Of a stretch of DNA of 64,000 nucleotides, positions 23,517-35,029 are shown in pieces; the stretch's first letter is position 1, and each line of letters opens with the position of its first letter. The translations under genes were made by a program, and so were the position numbers. The DNA is taken from the NCBI GenBank assembly GCA_029931535.1, contig JAQPZY010001579.1, positions 2,532,501 through 2,596,500 of the forward strand, written 5' to 3'. A model generated the notes under the pieces. That model ran no database searches. It was not told where the DNA came from and saw nothing but the letters and a program-made list of their open reading frames with translations. This stretch comes from Margaritifera margaritifera (Eukaryota; Mollusca; Bivalvia; Unionida; Margaritiferidae).

Positions 23517-24330
23517 TGTTATGTATGATGTTGTATAATATTATAAATATTTTAGGAAATTATAAATGTTTCTTGACTTTAATATTTGCTTAAACCTTAA
23601 TGTTAAGTTTAATGTTGACATGTTTAGCTATTGTCCTTGAATTAGGTTGTTTACCTAATATTTGAGTTCAAAGGTGTTTTTTGTAAACAAGTTGTTTATT
23701 CCATTTGAGGTCATGGCTGATTTTATTTACAGATAAAACCAGAATTTCCTTTAGAGTTATATGTCAAAAATCCCATGCGCTATATAATATTCTAGAACAT
23801 TCTGTCATGTGACCTATCTTTATATATACCATGTTTGGTGGACAGTTTTTCAGTTTCGACCTTAACATCAGTCTTTAAAGAGCCATTACAGTTGTGAAAA
23901 ATCATTCCAAATTCAGAGAGGAATTATTTAAAATATTCATTGGATTATAAAAGTGCTCATAGACTTTTGGATTTTGGATTTTGAACTGATGATTTTGAGA
24001 TTTATGTGAACTTATTCAAAGATATTCTGCAGTACTTCATTTTGGCACATCAGCACATTAAAGACTACTGGCACATCGTGATATTAAAGACTATTGCCAC
24101 ATCAACACATTAAAGGATACAATAATTCATTTGGAACATTCCATATTTAGGACTTGTGATTAGGACACTTAGGATTATTGGATTATTTGAATTTTAATTC
24201 ACGTTACTGTAAGTGTCTTTTGAATTTTCACTTTAATTGTCCAGAAATAATTTTGCTTGTTGATTTTTACTTGATTTGTTGGTTTCACTTTCTTTCTGTT
24301 ACATTTTTCTTAGACCATAGAGTCGTAACA
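23517..24330 (+). mobile_element. Solo LTR-like unit, plus orientation (family C)
   Basis: An 814-bp unit begins TGTTATGTATG and ends GAGTCGTAACA, flanked by ATGG on both sides (23513-23516 and 24331-24334). It has a TTTATATATACC box at about 23818-23829. Internally it shows a short periodic stretch around 24040-24120 (CACATCAGCACATTAAAG-type units). It is the inverted partner of 22764-23510, only 6 bp away, so the two form a 1.57 kb palindrome. The outer TGTTACGACTC and GAGTCGTAACA are also exact inverted ends, so a single foldback transposon is the alternative reading. Confidence 0.6.
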
Positions 24331-24415
24331 ATGGTTTATTTCATTGTTATCAATTTGTAATACTAATAATCTATTTGCAGATGAGTGCCAACTTTTATCC
24401 TACATGCAAACAAGC

Positions 24416-24417
<2 letters not shown>

Positions 24418-24459
<42 letters not shown>

Positions 24460-24460
24460 T
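24418..24460. repeat. (ATT)n microsatellite
   Basis: About 14 ATT units. Confidence 0.95.
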
Positions 24461-25045
24461 AAAGTGCAACGAACTTCATTAAACACTGCTATTTGGTTTA
24501 AAGAAAAGGATTAGGTAGTTCTTAGAGAGGGTAAACTCCGTTCTTATTTCCAGTTTAAGACTAATATTTGCATGGAACCACATCTAATATGTATAAATAA
24601 CTTTAGTCAAAGTATTTTAGACTAAATTTCGTATCAGCTCCTATTATACTAAGAATGAAGACTGGTAGATTTACGCGTTCTAAAAACTTTGGTATCTGAG
24701 AGGTTATGTGTACACTGTCCTACTGCTGAAATTGAAAATGAAATTAATTTCGTTACTGATTATGGTACACAGGGACAGCTTCATTAGTATTATCTATAGA
24801 ATTAATCCTAATTTTGAACACCTTAATTCATTTTAAAAAATTATGTCTCTAGTATGCCAGCTGAAGCTAAAAAGATCACTATAAATTTATGCACTTATCT
24901 GCAGAATTCATTTAACAAAAGAGGTAATATATCGTTATTTACTTTGTTTGATTGAAATTCTCTAATCAGTTTGTTTTCTAGTCAGGCGATAATATATCAC
25001 ACTGTAGTGTCCCTTGTGGACACTTGATTGGTTAATAAAAAAATT

Positions 25046-25094
25046 CTTCTTCTTCTTCTTCTTCTTCTTCTTATTATTATTATTATTATTATTT
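25046..25094. repeat. (TTC)n-(TTA)n compound microsatellite
   Basis: About eight CTT units pass directly into ATT units. Confidence 0.9.
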
Positions 25095-25583
25095 TCATCT
25101 TTGTTGTTGTGACTGTCGTTGTTGCTGCTGCTGTCGACGAGGTTTATGATGATTACCACGACGACGATGATGGTAACGACGATGATATGAATACTTCTCA
25201 GACACACCGCATAAGGTTGGGTTAATCATAATCTTATTGTCGCCCTTCTTGTGATAACTTTTTAAATTGGGGGGCGGGGAGATTGGGAAGAATCATCAGT
25301 TATTTTGATAAAACTACAAAACATCAAAACTTTAAAAGACGGCTAAAACTCTATAAAAAAAAAAAAAAAAAAAAAAATCGACATAGTTGAGAGATACTTT
25401 TAATGATATATCGCCACAATTTTAATTGCATGATTTAATCTGTTGTTCTGAAGAAATAATTTATCCCCACTCATGGGGGTTAACTCACTGGGATTTGGAA
25501 GGATCAATTATTCTAATAAAACTACTATACATAAAAGCTATAAAAGACAGCTCTACCTGTCATAAAAATATGTTACATATAAA

Positions 25584-25763
25584 CAGTGGCGTAGCGAGGG
25601 GAGGGGGGGGGAGGGGTGCGAAAGTGGCTGTGGCCCCGGGCGGCACTTTCTAGGGGGCAGCAATTTGGTAAGAGTACCGTATATATCATAAATAATACGA
25701 ATGGAGTGGGGGCGTAATTTTGGTAGTTGGACATGGGCGTTAATTTTCCTCGCTACGCCACTG
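25584..25763. mobile_element. hAT-type MITE with 8-bp target duplication
   Basis: A 180-bp element with inverted ends CAGTGGCGTAGCGAGG and CCTCGCTACGCCACTG. The flanks are CATATAAA (25576-25583) and CATATCAA (25764-25771), 7 of 8 matching, which is the target-site length made by hAT transposases. The interior contains a G-rich run and CCCCGGGCGGCA. It has no coding capacity. Confidence 0.85.
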
Positions 25764-27902
25764 CATATCAATAATAATAATAAGAAGAAAAACAATCGTC
25801 TTAGCTGAAAAATACTTTTAATAAAAAATATTTGTTACGTATCAGTAAAAACAATAGTCTTAGTTGAAACATACTTTTAATGATTAGTCACAATTTTAAT
25901 TGCACTGTTTAATATATTATTTTAAAGAAATAATTTCTCCCTACTCAATGTAATTGTAGCCTATATTTTGTCATTGCAACAGTTTGTTGCGGGCGATTTA
26001 TTGCTGTGCATCCATATTATCTTGTATTATATAATTTTTAATTAGTTCTAAATTGGGTAAATTTGTATAGTACCAGTCAAGATCTGGATACATTGGATAA
26101 CTCGGATCTTGCCCTTGTAGGATCTATTCCTATTAATCGCGGGAAAAAGAAAATGGCGGGTACAGGGAACAACTCCTTATCAATGATGTCGTCACTTTAT
26201 TGTTAGGGCGCGAGTATACTACTTGAGGAATTGAAAGAAGACCATTTTATTATTATAATGCTTCCCATTTCAGTCAATAGTTTCTTTTAAAGATGTACAA
26301 ATTAAGAAACGCGCAATATATATGTTGATTGTAATGTGTTTTCGCGAGCACTCATCACATTTTTATTAGTTCACACAACTTGAGGTGTTGGCTTTTAATT
26401 AGTAGAAAAACAAAAAGAAATTACAAAAGTCCAATCTTCAGATACCAGTAGAACATTTTAAAATCGAACAGCTGAAAAATTTATTCGTGAATTGTCCACG
26501 AAAACAAAATTGGCATGGAACCATATGGATAATTGTGTAGTCCTTCAGTGTAATACGTCAACACGTTGGGGTGGTCGACGTCTTACATCCAATGATTTAA
26601 CACTCGATGCCATTTTACCCGTGTTATCCAGGGGAACTGGAGGGTAGATTTTCAAGAATATCTCGTGTTTGGCAGTCGATGTTCACACTTGCGCCGCTTA
26701 GGGCCTAAATTATAGGAATGCTAATGCTATAGGATTCGCACGCCCTCCCGTAGAAACTACCTCACTACCGATTTTGAAAACGAAAAGCATCAAGGATATG
26801 AAAAATGCACAAAACTTGTATAATTTCTAAACTAATTGTTGCCAGGGAGTCCCTAACACTGTAAACTTGTTGGTGTTTCAAACAAAACAGAAGCTCTCGA
26901 TGTAAACAAGGAGACAGATCGGTTACTAGAAACATCGAAATACACTGACAAACCGAAATACACATGTATTTACATGTTCTCTATATATATTGGTGTACAC
27001 AGGAATTATGATTTGTTTTTGTTTGAATAATAATATAAAGCAAAATAAAATATGATTTATGTGATTTTGATACGAATTATTTACTTTTTTCCTATTTATA
27101 GCACAATTCATGTAATGATGTCACTCGGTCGTACTTGATTCGACAGACCTGATAATGGCGAATCGTAGTAATACATACACAGAGTGAAAGTGAAAAGTAT
27201 CGAAGTATCAAAAGTATTTGCTGACATTATATTATATATTTACTTTAACTTTTAATGATATAGTTTTTGACAAATAAATAACATTTAATTTAATTTTTGT
27301 TTAAAAGGTTTCCAAATATTTGGCAATAGTGAAACATGTACTTATATATACTGCTTTTGATGATATGACAGTTGATTGTAAGGGTGTTAAGAAAGTCGTC
27401 TTCTTGGAAATATGTGAACGGTGAATAGTCATACATGTTTGAATAATAATAAAAAGCAAAATAAACTTTGATTTAACTTTATATGAATTATTTACTCTTT
27501 ACTTGATTTGACATATATATGATAAACGGCGAATTGAAATACATAAACAGAGTGAAAATGAAATGTATCAAAGTACCAGAAGTGTATACGATAGTATATA
27601 TGCAAGAGTGAGATTAATATTGTGATCGTAGCAAGCCACGATATATAATGATAGACAAAGACAACTCAGGAAAGCATTTTTGTAAAAAATATGTATTATT
27701 CATTCTTTGGCAGAATTTAATATTTACGTCTAATTACGCACATAATGTATCAGGTTTCAATGAATGAATAATTTGAGCACGCAGATGAATTAATTAATCC
27801 AATAGTATTCAAGATTATGTTCATCTTGAAAAATGAACTCCAAGTCATGTTGCACAAGACAAGGTAAAATAAACCTAACTGAAAACAATAAAATAAAGCA
27901 CA

Positions 27903-28172
27903 TTATGATGAAATCTCTGGTTCATGTTTAGATTTTTTAGCAGTAATTGTCACAGTTCGTACATTAATTTTTCGTTTCCTTTGTCCAGGTTTTCGTCCAT
28001 TAGTCCTTGGTGCAACAACAGTTGTCTGACCGTCCGTAGAAATAATGTATTTTGTGTCTATGTCAATGTGGCATCTGAAGCGTTTGAACAAGTTTGAGCA
28101 TTGTTGCTCTGTAATTTTTATCCAGTCTGTTTTTCTCGACTCAAACCAGCCTAAATAGCGTCTTTCACAAGC
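27903..28172 (-). CDS. Unidentified basic ORF inside the inverted-repeat element
   Basis: On the minus strand an open frame runs from about 28172 to a TAA at 27903-27905. From its N-terminal side it reads CERRYLGWFESRKTDWIKI, then QQCSNLFKRFRCHIDI, DTKYIISTDGQTTVVAPR, and GRKPGQRKRK, and ends KSKHEPEISS. The first Met in frame (28091) gives 62 residues; a splice acceptor may serve the longer version. GRKPGQRKRK is strongly basic and AT-hook or nuclear-localisation-like. I do not recognise the family. Its position in the loop between long inverted arms suggests the C-terminal end of the element's own protein. Confidence 0.35.
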   Translation of the reverse strand, partial: ACERRYLGWFESRKTDWIKITEQQCSNLFKRFRCHIDIDTKYIISTDGQTTVVAPRTNGRKPGQRKRKINVRTVTITAKKSKHEPEISS

Positions 28173-28261
28173 TTTGAATAGTCACTAACAATAGATGTGT
28201 GCAGTCAATTAGAACATTAATTAAGCGACTTGAAACAATATGAATTAAGCCGACTTACACC

Positions 28262-28345
28262 ATCCGTTCCGGAGTTCACCTCCATTCCGGAACGATCAGT
28301 CGTGTATCATACCACCTCCGTTCCGGAACGATCAACCTGTCCAAT
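28262..28345. repeat. Repeated TTCCGGAACGATCA motif
   Basis: Three occurrences of a CC(G/A)TTCCGGA core within 80 bp: CCGTTCCGGAGTTCACC, then CCATTCCGGAACGATCAG, then CCGTTCCGGAACGATCAA. The last two share CATTCCGGAACGATCA and are 47 bp apart. GTTCCGGAAC is a palindrome. This may be a protein-binding subterminal repeat of the surrounding element. Confidence 0.55.
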
Positions 28346-29299
28346 AAAGTACGGCCGATTGACGAGTGCTATAACTAGGAAAAAGTAAATAAGTCGTATC
28401 AAAATCACTCCAATCATATTTTATTTTGCTTTATATTACTATTCAAACAAAAACAAATAATAATTTGTGTGTGTACACCGATATATACAGAGAGAACATG
28501 TAAATACATGTGTATTTCGGTGTATTTTGGTTTTTCAGTGTATTTCGGTGTTTCTAGTAACCCGAGACAGATTGCTCACTGCCCTTTTCTAGTTTCTAGA
28601 ACAGTCTATTTTAGTAAAAATTATGTTTGCGTCCAATATTTGCAATGTCTAGTTTTAATATTTCTAAAAAAATTTAACAAATAAAAAGGAGGAACTCTTG
28701 CATGTGTTGAAAGGGATGTAACTTCTAAATTTATGGAATTATTGAGATTATCGAAGACGGTGAACTACATCACATCTGTTGCTTGAAAATATAGACTTGC
28801 CCAAGCAAATATGGTGACCGTGTTAATAAAGAAATTCCCGTTTGATTGGAAATGCCAACAAGTGGACAGTGTTAGGGACCCTTGGCAACAATCAGGTTAG
28901 AAATTATACTTTGATGAATGAAATGACTAAGTTTTGTGCATTTTTCATATCCTAGATGCTTTTTGTTTTTAAAATTAATGGGGGGGGGGTACAAGTAAAT
29001 GGGAGGGTGTGTGAATACTTTACATGAATTTGTTTTTCAAAGATCCACATATATAAACTATGTCATGTTGAAGGTATTGATTAGTCATTTTAAAAAATGC
29101 TTTCCTATTTAATCTATTTTTATGGGAGAAGAGGTCATTTACAGTTTTGGTCCTTTTTAAAATGTTAATGACTTCTGTTTCCCACAAGTTTTAAGGTGAT
29201 TATTGTGTTAAATAACTGAAAAGTTATACTTATTAACTATAGGTATTTAATTTAGTATTTACAAAAGTAAAAAAATTGTACCGTATAATCTCCCAGATC

Positions 29300-29600
29300 C
29301 CAAAACTGTTATGGAATAAAACATTTGAGTTCATCAATAGATGAAATCAATTATACTGGATGCTGTCATTTTTTTTGTTACACTACTAGTTCCGATAAGG
29401 TGAACCTACTCTTTCTCATGAATATATTTATTTTTTAAATTAATAAAGTGATACAATTCCTGTATTGTTATGGAATGAAACAATTTGAGTAATTCTCTAA
29501 CTATGTTTTACCTGGCGCTGCTATTTCTGTGATTACACTAAGCGTTCCGATAAGGGGAAACTACTCTTTATGTATTATACCCTGGGTTTTTGAAAACCAC
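29300..29600. repeat. Two-copy ~165-bp tandem duplication
   Basis: TGTTATGGAATAAAACATTTGAG with GTTCCGATAAGGTGAACCTA recurs diverged as TGTTATGGAATGAAACAATT with GTTCCGATAAGGGGAAACTA, both followed by CTACTCTTT and a TGAATA-rich AT tract. Confidence 0.6.
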
Positions 29601-31289
29601 ATTTTCTGATGAATACATTTATTTTTTAATTAATAATAACATAACAATTAAGAGCTATTTCTAAACAATTAAAAGTAGTCAGTAAATTGGTTGTTTATTC
29701 TAAATACCGATGATAAATTGAGATTTAGAAAATTAGTTAAACTGTTTTTATGGTCGATTGAGCACCATTTATGTAAGAAGCATATACAAATGCACAAATA
29801 TCATGAATATTCATGATTTATTTTCAGAACTTAATCATCAGTCATTGCTGCTCACAAGGATGTAAAATGAGACAACCCAAACGAGGGTTAAAACTCTGCA
29901 TCTGACAAATAATTCTAGCGCAGTTTAAAGTTATGTCCTTTAGCATCACTACTAATAACTTTACTTGTACTGTACTTAATCTGATGCCTGTCAGTCTCGA
30001 ATCCAAAATGAATGCTGAGTGTGATTAGGCGTATTTGTTTCATTAAAGAAAATTTATCCCTAGGTCAAGAGACTTGTGTATTCCTCGTCTACCATCACTC
30101 TGCAGCCAGCTGAAATGGCAGTTGACAGATTTTGAAAAAAGCAACCACTTGATTGTGCCTGGATTTACTTCAGAAAGGAAAAAGGCATCAGAGGAAATAT
30201 TGTATAAATAAAGCATTTAAACTCAAAGCTATGCAAAAGTGTCAGTATGGACTGCCAACTAAATGATATATTCATGAAAATTTAACCTCCAGTTCTCCTG
30301 GCAACAGGGTCAGATCAGAGTTGCATGGCAATGAGTATTAAATCATTCAGACTTCGACCCCCACTTTTACATATTGGGGTTGACTTCTTGCATTGTTGGA
30401 CTAGATAATTGTGTAGTGCGTAGGAGGACAGTGAATGGCTTCAGCATGTATCAGCAGTTTGTTCTCAGCCACTTTTTTTAATTTATTGAGGTTCTTGGTG
30501 ACAGAGGACAACTGGCCTAAGGCAGAATTAATGATGGATGGCCCACTCAGTAGAAAATCTAATCTTTGGGTCATTTGGTACTAATGTACAAGTCATTAAG
30601 GTCATGCAGGCGTTTGGTACTGACTATTTCAGTTGTAGCTGTCATATTTGAGAATTTGATTACACATATCTTTAAATGATGATTATTCACTTTTATTTCT
30701 ATTCTTGTCCATCAATATTCCTTGGAAGATCATTACATAAATGCCCTGAGAAATACATATGAAAATTTAATGTTGAAGTATGGTTACATTTTTAGATGAG
30801 ACTAACCAAAAGGTGTGATCCAGTGTAAACTGGATTGAATATTGTGTGCTATTATGTTACAATGATAGAGCTGTGTATTGGAAAAAATTTGGAACTATTC
30901 ACAGTACTGGTAATGATAAGGCCTGACTGCTGCTTTTCTTGACCCAATTTAGTGGCAGGCTGCCATTGTAAAAGTCCATAGTGAATGTTATATAATGATA
31001 TGGAAGTTTTGTAATGACAACTAAGGTGTAGATAACTTGACAATCAGGAACAAAGAGACCTCAGTAAAGCTAGTATTACATTTTAGAATTACTGTTGATA
31101 TTTTATTTAAGATCATTACAGGTGCCTATGTGACCATGTTGATGTACACTTGAATGAATCAAATTATTCTACTGACCTTTGTATCCAGATGGCAAGTTCA
31201 TGGAGTATTTTAGAACACTGACTATAGGATATTTGTCCCTGCAGTGCTGCACATTGAACACAGGCTTGTGGTTTCATACAGTTTTTTGT

Positions 31290-32015
31290 CCTATGTCCCC
31301 CAAATCTTGACCTTGTGTCCCCTTCTGGGCATGCTTTTTTGTCAGAAAAAAATTGAAAAATATGCCTGCAACTTTTCATTAGTGGATGTCTAGCCATGAT
31401 TCTGTTGGTGCTAGCAATGTCCAAAGTTGCAAAAGGCAATTAAAACTAAGATGTCAATGAATATCTATTTTAAAACAATGTATATGGCAATGAAAACATT
31501 CAGGGTTTGTGGTTGTCAGTCGAGTTGCAATGTAAAGTGTTTGATGGCTGTTAGTGTAACATATTTTCGAGGTTAAAGTCACCCCTACTGCAAGCCAGAT
31601 TTGATTTATTTCGAGTTTGACAAAAGAAACTAAATGTATGCAAAAACACAATTTGTCATTTACTTAATGATTTGTTAGTTTGGAAAAAAAAAGTAATTTA
31701 AAAAACAGGTATTTATTATAATCATTGCTAGTAGATAATATGAGTATAATTATAGTTAAATGAAAGATCAAGATCTGGAACTGAAAATTCCACAGTGTAG
31801 CTCATTTCAGGTTAATCAGATTATGTTTTCATGAATTACTTGAGCACATGATAAAACTTTTATTGCAATAATATAAGTGTTCAAGGAAAATATGATAGTA
31901 CAGTGCAGACCACAAAGTTAAGGTGGCAAAACTGTTGAAGCAAACAAGGTTATCTCATTTTTATAGCACTGTTAGTGTATTATGTACTATTATTTTTATT
32001 TGTCCTTCTAAAATG
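31290..32015. repeat. Dispersed repeat family A, copy 2
   Basis: Second copy of the repeat at 2018-2520. It is intact from about 31555 to 32015, with the CCCCCAAATCTTGACC block upstream at about 31293-31315. The roughly 200 extra bases between the two blocks, relative to the other copy, are either an insertion here or a deletion there. I see no terminal repeat or target duplication. Confidence 0.7.
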
Positions 32016-33847
32016 GTGTGTCCTCCATGTGAACTTATGGTATGGATGTGTCTGTTGTTGATCATGTGTCATCAGTCAATGTGTTGTTAACAATTGCTTG
32101 TTACCACTCTGGAGTTCATAATTATGTCTTTTTTGTTCCTTTTGAGAGTTTGATTTGCAAGTTAGTGGATGTTCTAATATACTGTAGTATCACTAATTTT
32201 CATGGGGTATAAATTTTCATGCATTTCATTGTTACCCTGAACTACGAATTTAAAGACCCAATGAAAAATTCGCCACATATGATAAAGAAGCCTCCCCACC
32301 TCATTTTTTTTTACTGTTTGATTCATAGAGATCAACAAAGCTATTTGATAAATCTGTCATTTCTGTAATCTGGTAACAAATATTAGCTTTTACATATGTT
32401 TTTTTTTTAACCCATCAGAAATAGAATCCTAAAGCATTTTATACATTGTTTCAATGCACATGTATCTATACGGTATCCAGTAGCTGTAATTTCCATTCAC
32501 TGCCTTAAATCGATATGTTGTCAGATAAGTAAGGATAGAGAGAAATGAGAAAAAGCATAAGGTATTCAACGCTTATATTACTGAAAATGAAAGAAAGAAT
32601 AAGAAATGATACTATAAATAAAAATTAGATTTAATACTTACGAAACTGTTGTCAAAATATTTAAATCCTTGTGAAAGCACGTCTCATTTTATCCATACAT
32701 GCTTAATCCCAATGAACAACATGACTGTATAATACTGAAACTATTGCTTGAAGCACAATTACTAATGAAACACTGTATATACACTAATTACTGTAGATTA
32801 TTGAAGCTTACACTTAACTGATCTTCGGACAAAACCACTGAATCAACATCACGTCAACTACATCGGTTGGTACACACAAATGTTTGCCGGGTAAATAATC
32901 CTGAAATTGTTGAATTAAACAAGTCCAGTATTTTTAAAGCCACGGATAATTATCAATTCAGCATTAATTGACTTGATTCACTAGGGTTTAAGTAAAGTCT
33001 AGTGGCTGAAGTTGGCTTGTGCACGAGACAGGCTCAAACAAAGGGGTGATTCTATTGTTTTTCAATTTAGTTAGCATCTTTAGTTAGCATCTTCGCACTT
33101 TGATGGACTCTGAACACATCAAATGTTGACACTGATTGCAAATTACATTGAACAAGGGACAGCTGGTCATGTGTTCGGTTCACATGTGGAATGATGACAT
33201 TATCCAAACCGACTGGATCTAAGATGAATTTTACCACTCTTCAGTCACTGTGTTATTCACTGTGCCATGGTCTTCAGAAAGTAAGGACAGTATTTTAAGG
33301 AAGAGATCATACATATGTAATTAAATAACTGCTTAGCTTAGTGTTGTTGGCTGCGTCAGCTCTCTTTGATGTTGGCGTAAGTGATTTATTTTTACAGATG
33401 TTTGATTTGTGCTCATACAGGTGGTAGTATTATTTTAACCATTGAAGAGGCCGTTGTTTGTTGCTATCATAGTTTTGTTCTTTTGTATTCTTTATTTGGG
33501 GTATTTGTAGAGGTTAATCCATGAAATTAAATGCCTACAAATATGCAAACTTTGACAGGCAAAACCACAAATTCAGGTACCCACAAAAATGTATTTTTTT
33601 TACAAAACCACAAAAATGGAGACCCCAGAAAATAAATGATACTACAGTATTATGATATGAAAAGTATTATAGAAGAAACACTGGTATCTCTGATATGCCA
33701 GCAAATTTGAATTTCTGTCTGCTTTTACAAAAATTTCCATTCTCAAATCCTCCAGACCTGTTATTTAATGTTGAACTATAGTTTTGATATTCATATTTAA
33801 AGAAATAATACGCATTTAAAAATGTTGATTCAATTTTTTTTCCCCAG

Positions 33848-33919
33848 GTATATCTCTCATGAAGAACAAGCTAGAAGCTTACAAGTGTTTTGCAAATGAA
33901 GCCATGCACTTCAAATTGG
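33848..33919 (+). CDS. HAT1: HAT1 exon (first secure coding exon)
   Basis: HAT1 is the type B histone acetyltransferase that acetylates new histone H4 (Lys5 and Lys12) with an RbAp46-type partner. A pyrimidine-rich acceptor TTTTTTTTCCCCAG precedes 72 bp, followed by donor GTAAGA. Two nucleotides complete a codon, then 23 codons, then 1 nt. The peptide is ISLMKNKLEAYKC, FANEAMHFKL, matching the HAT1 N-terminal segment (KKLAEYKC..A.ELKLV in human). The 1-nt overhang joins the next exon to give Val. The ATG at 33859 could be the initiator, or an upstream short exon supplies it. The annotation stands on the three-exon concordance. Confidence 0.9.
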
Positions 33920-34094
33920 GTAAGACTACTTATCTGGTTCATACCAGACTAAATGCTATCTTGTAATAGATTGTTTAATGTCCCAGGCTCATACTGTGAA
34001 AAGGTGTACGTGAAAATATTTTTTCACTCGTGTTCACCCCATTATGTCATGACACGTCCCATCACAACATTTTCTTTTGTGCAATAACTTCATA

Positions 34095-34800
34095 ACTTCT
34101 AGTTGAGCCATGGTGGCCTAGTTGTTAGCTTGCTGGAGTCGTGATGAGAATGGTGTATGTTTGAAACCTGCTTAGATCAGGCTGGGCTGGTCACTATGAC
34201 ATGTTCTTCTGCACGGCTGGACTGGTAACTATGACATGTTCCTTAGACCAGGCTGAGCTGGCCACTATGACATGTCCCTGTGCAAGGCTGGGCTTGCAAC
34301 TACGACATGTTACTTAGACCATGCTGGGCTGGCCACTGTGACATGTCCCTGTGCAAGGCTTACACCAGGCTGGGCTGGCCACTGTGACATGTCCTTGTGC
34401 AAAGACTTAGACCAGGCTGGCCTGGCTGCTATGACATGTCCCTGTGCAAGACTTAGACCAGTCTGGGCTGGCTGGTATGACATGTCCCTGTGCAAGATTT
34501 AGACCAGGGTGGGCTAATGACATGTCCTTGCGCAAAGACTTAGACCAGATTGGCCTGGCTTCTATTACATATCCATGTACAAGGTTTAGACCATGCTGTG
34601 CTGGCTACTGTGACATGTCCTTGTGCTAAGACTTAGACCAGGCTGGACTGGCCACTATGACATGTCCATTTGCAAGGCTTAGATCAGATAGCTGGCTACT
34701 ATGACTTGCCCCTGTGCAAGCACTTTGGATTTTGTTTTTGCCTTTTATGATACAACATTGTGTTGATGTGCCATTAAACACCAAACCAGTCATACTTTTC
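34095..34800 (+). mobile_element. tRNA-derived SINE with an internal expanded tandem repeat
   Basis: The 5' part (34110-34170) has a tRNA-like A-box region (TGGCCTAGTTGTTAGC) and a B-box-like GTTTGAAACC. It is followed to about 34725 by roughly 11 units of 40-60 bp (GACTTAGACCAGGCTGGGCT, GGCCACTATGACATGTCC, CTGTGCAA), and then by a tail with GATGTGCCATTAAACACC. SINE tails of this kind are common in invertebrates. The middle appears to be a minisatellite grown from SINE sequence. Confidence 0.65.
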
Positions 34801-35029
34801 AAGGACTAGATGGATTGAAATGTTATATAAGGCTTTATATTAACATTCAGTTTTCAGCATTTTCTGACAAAATTTGACTGATTTTACTCTATGGCCCCTG
34901 CTTCACTTAGAACTTTGAGCTTGCATATTGAAGCAAGCTGTCTTCAGATGCATCATAATGGTAGGGGCATCCATGTCTCGGGCACATTTCAAGTTATACT
35001 CCTGCCATAAGGCAGACATGCTTCCTAAC

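Larger units (their letters stand above)
26771..28975. mobile_element. 2.2-kb element with long inverted arms
   Basis: The left arm (26771-about 27115) is the inverted counterpart of 28355-28975. Shared blocks include AAAAGCATC, GGATATGAAAAATGCACAAA, TACACATGTATTTACATGTT and AAGCAAAATAAAATATGATT. The right arm is longer through insertion or left-arm deletion (345 against about 620 bp). The loop is about 1.24 kb. Part of the left arm plus adjacent loop is also directly duplicated (about 27020-27220 against 27438-27590: AATAATAAT, AAGCAAAATAAA, ACAGAGTGAAA). No clear target duplication is seen. It is a foldback-like or long-TIR DNA transposon of unknown family. Confidence 0.7.
9612..33847. other. 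SEM1-HAT1 intergenic / HAT1 5' region
   Basis: No firm host coding exon was found between the SEM1 start and the first secure HAT1 exon. Listed elements occupy much of the space. In 9780-10680, 12390-14280, 14400-15280, 15310-15950, 16600-17010, 17090-17730, 20340-21930, 22260-22760, 24460-25570, 25770-26770, 29620-31280 and 32020-33840 I see AT-rich unique or simple sequence with short homopolymer or trinucleotide runs only. Possible exons near 18313, 20323, 26153 and 30063 are discussed as findings. A 10-bp-arm hairpin (AAATGAGACA and its complement) sits at 15314-15343, after a poly-A run. Confidence 0.6.

Noticed and set aside
34110..34170. tRNA gene
   Set aside because: A-box and B-box-like sequences are present but the cloverleaf stems do not form; it fits a SINE head.
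34272..34629. Frames with repeated Ala-Gly-Leu and Met-Ser/Thr-Cys
   Set aside because: By-products of the SINE-derived tandem repeat.
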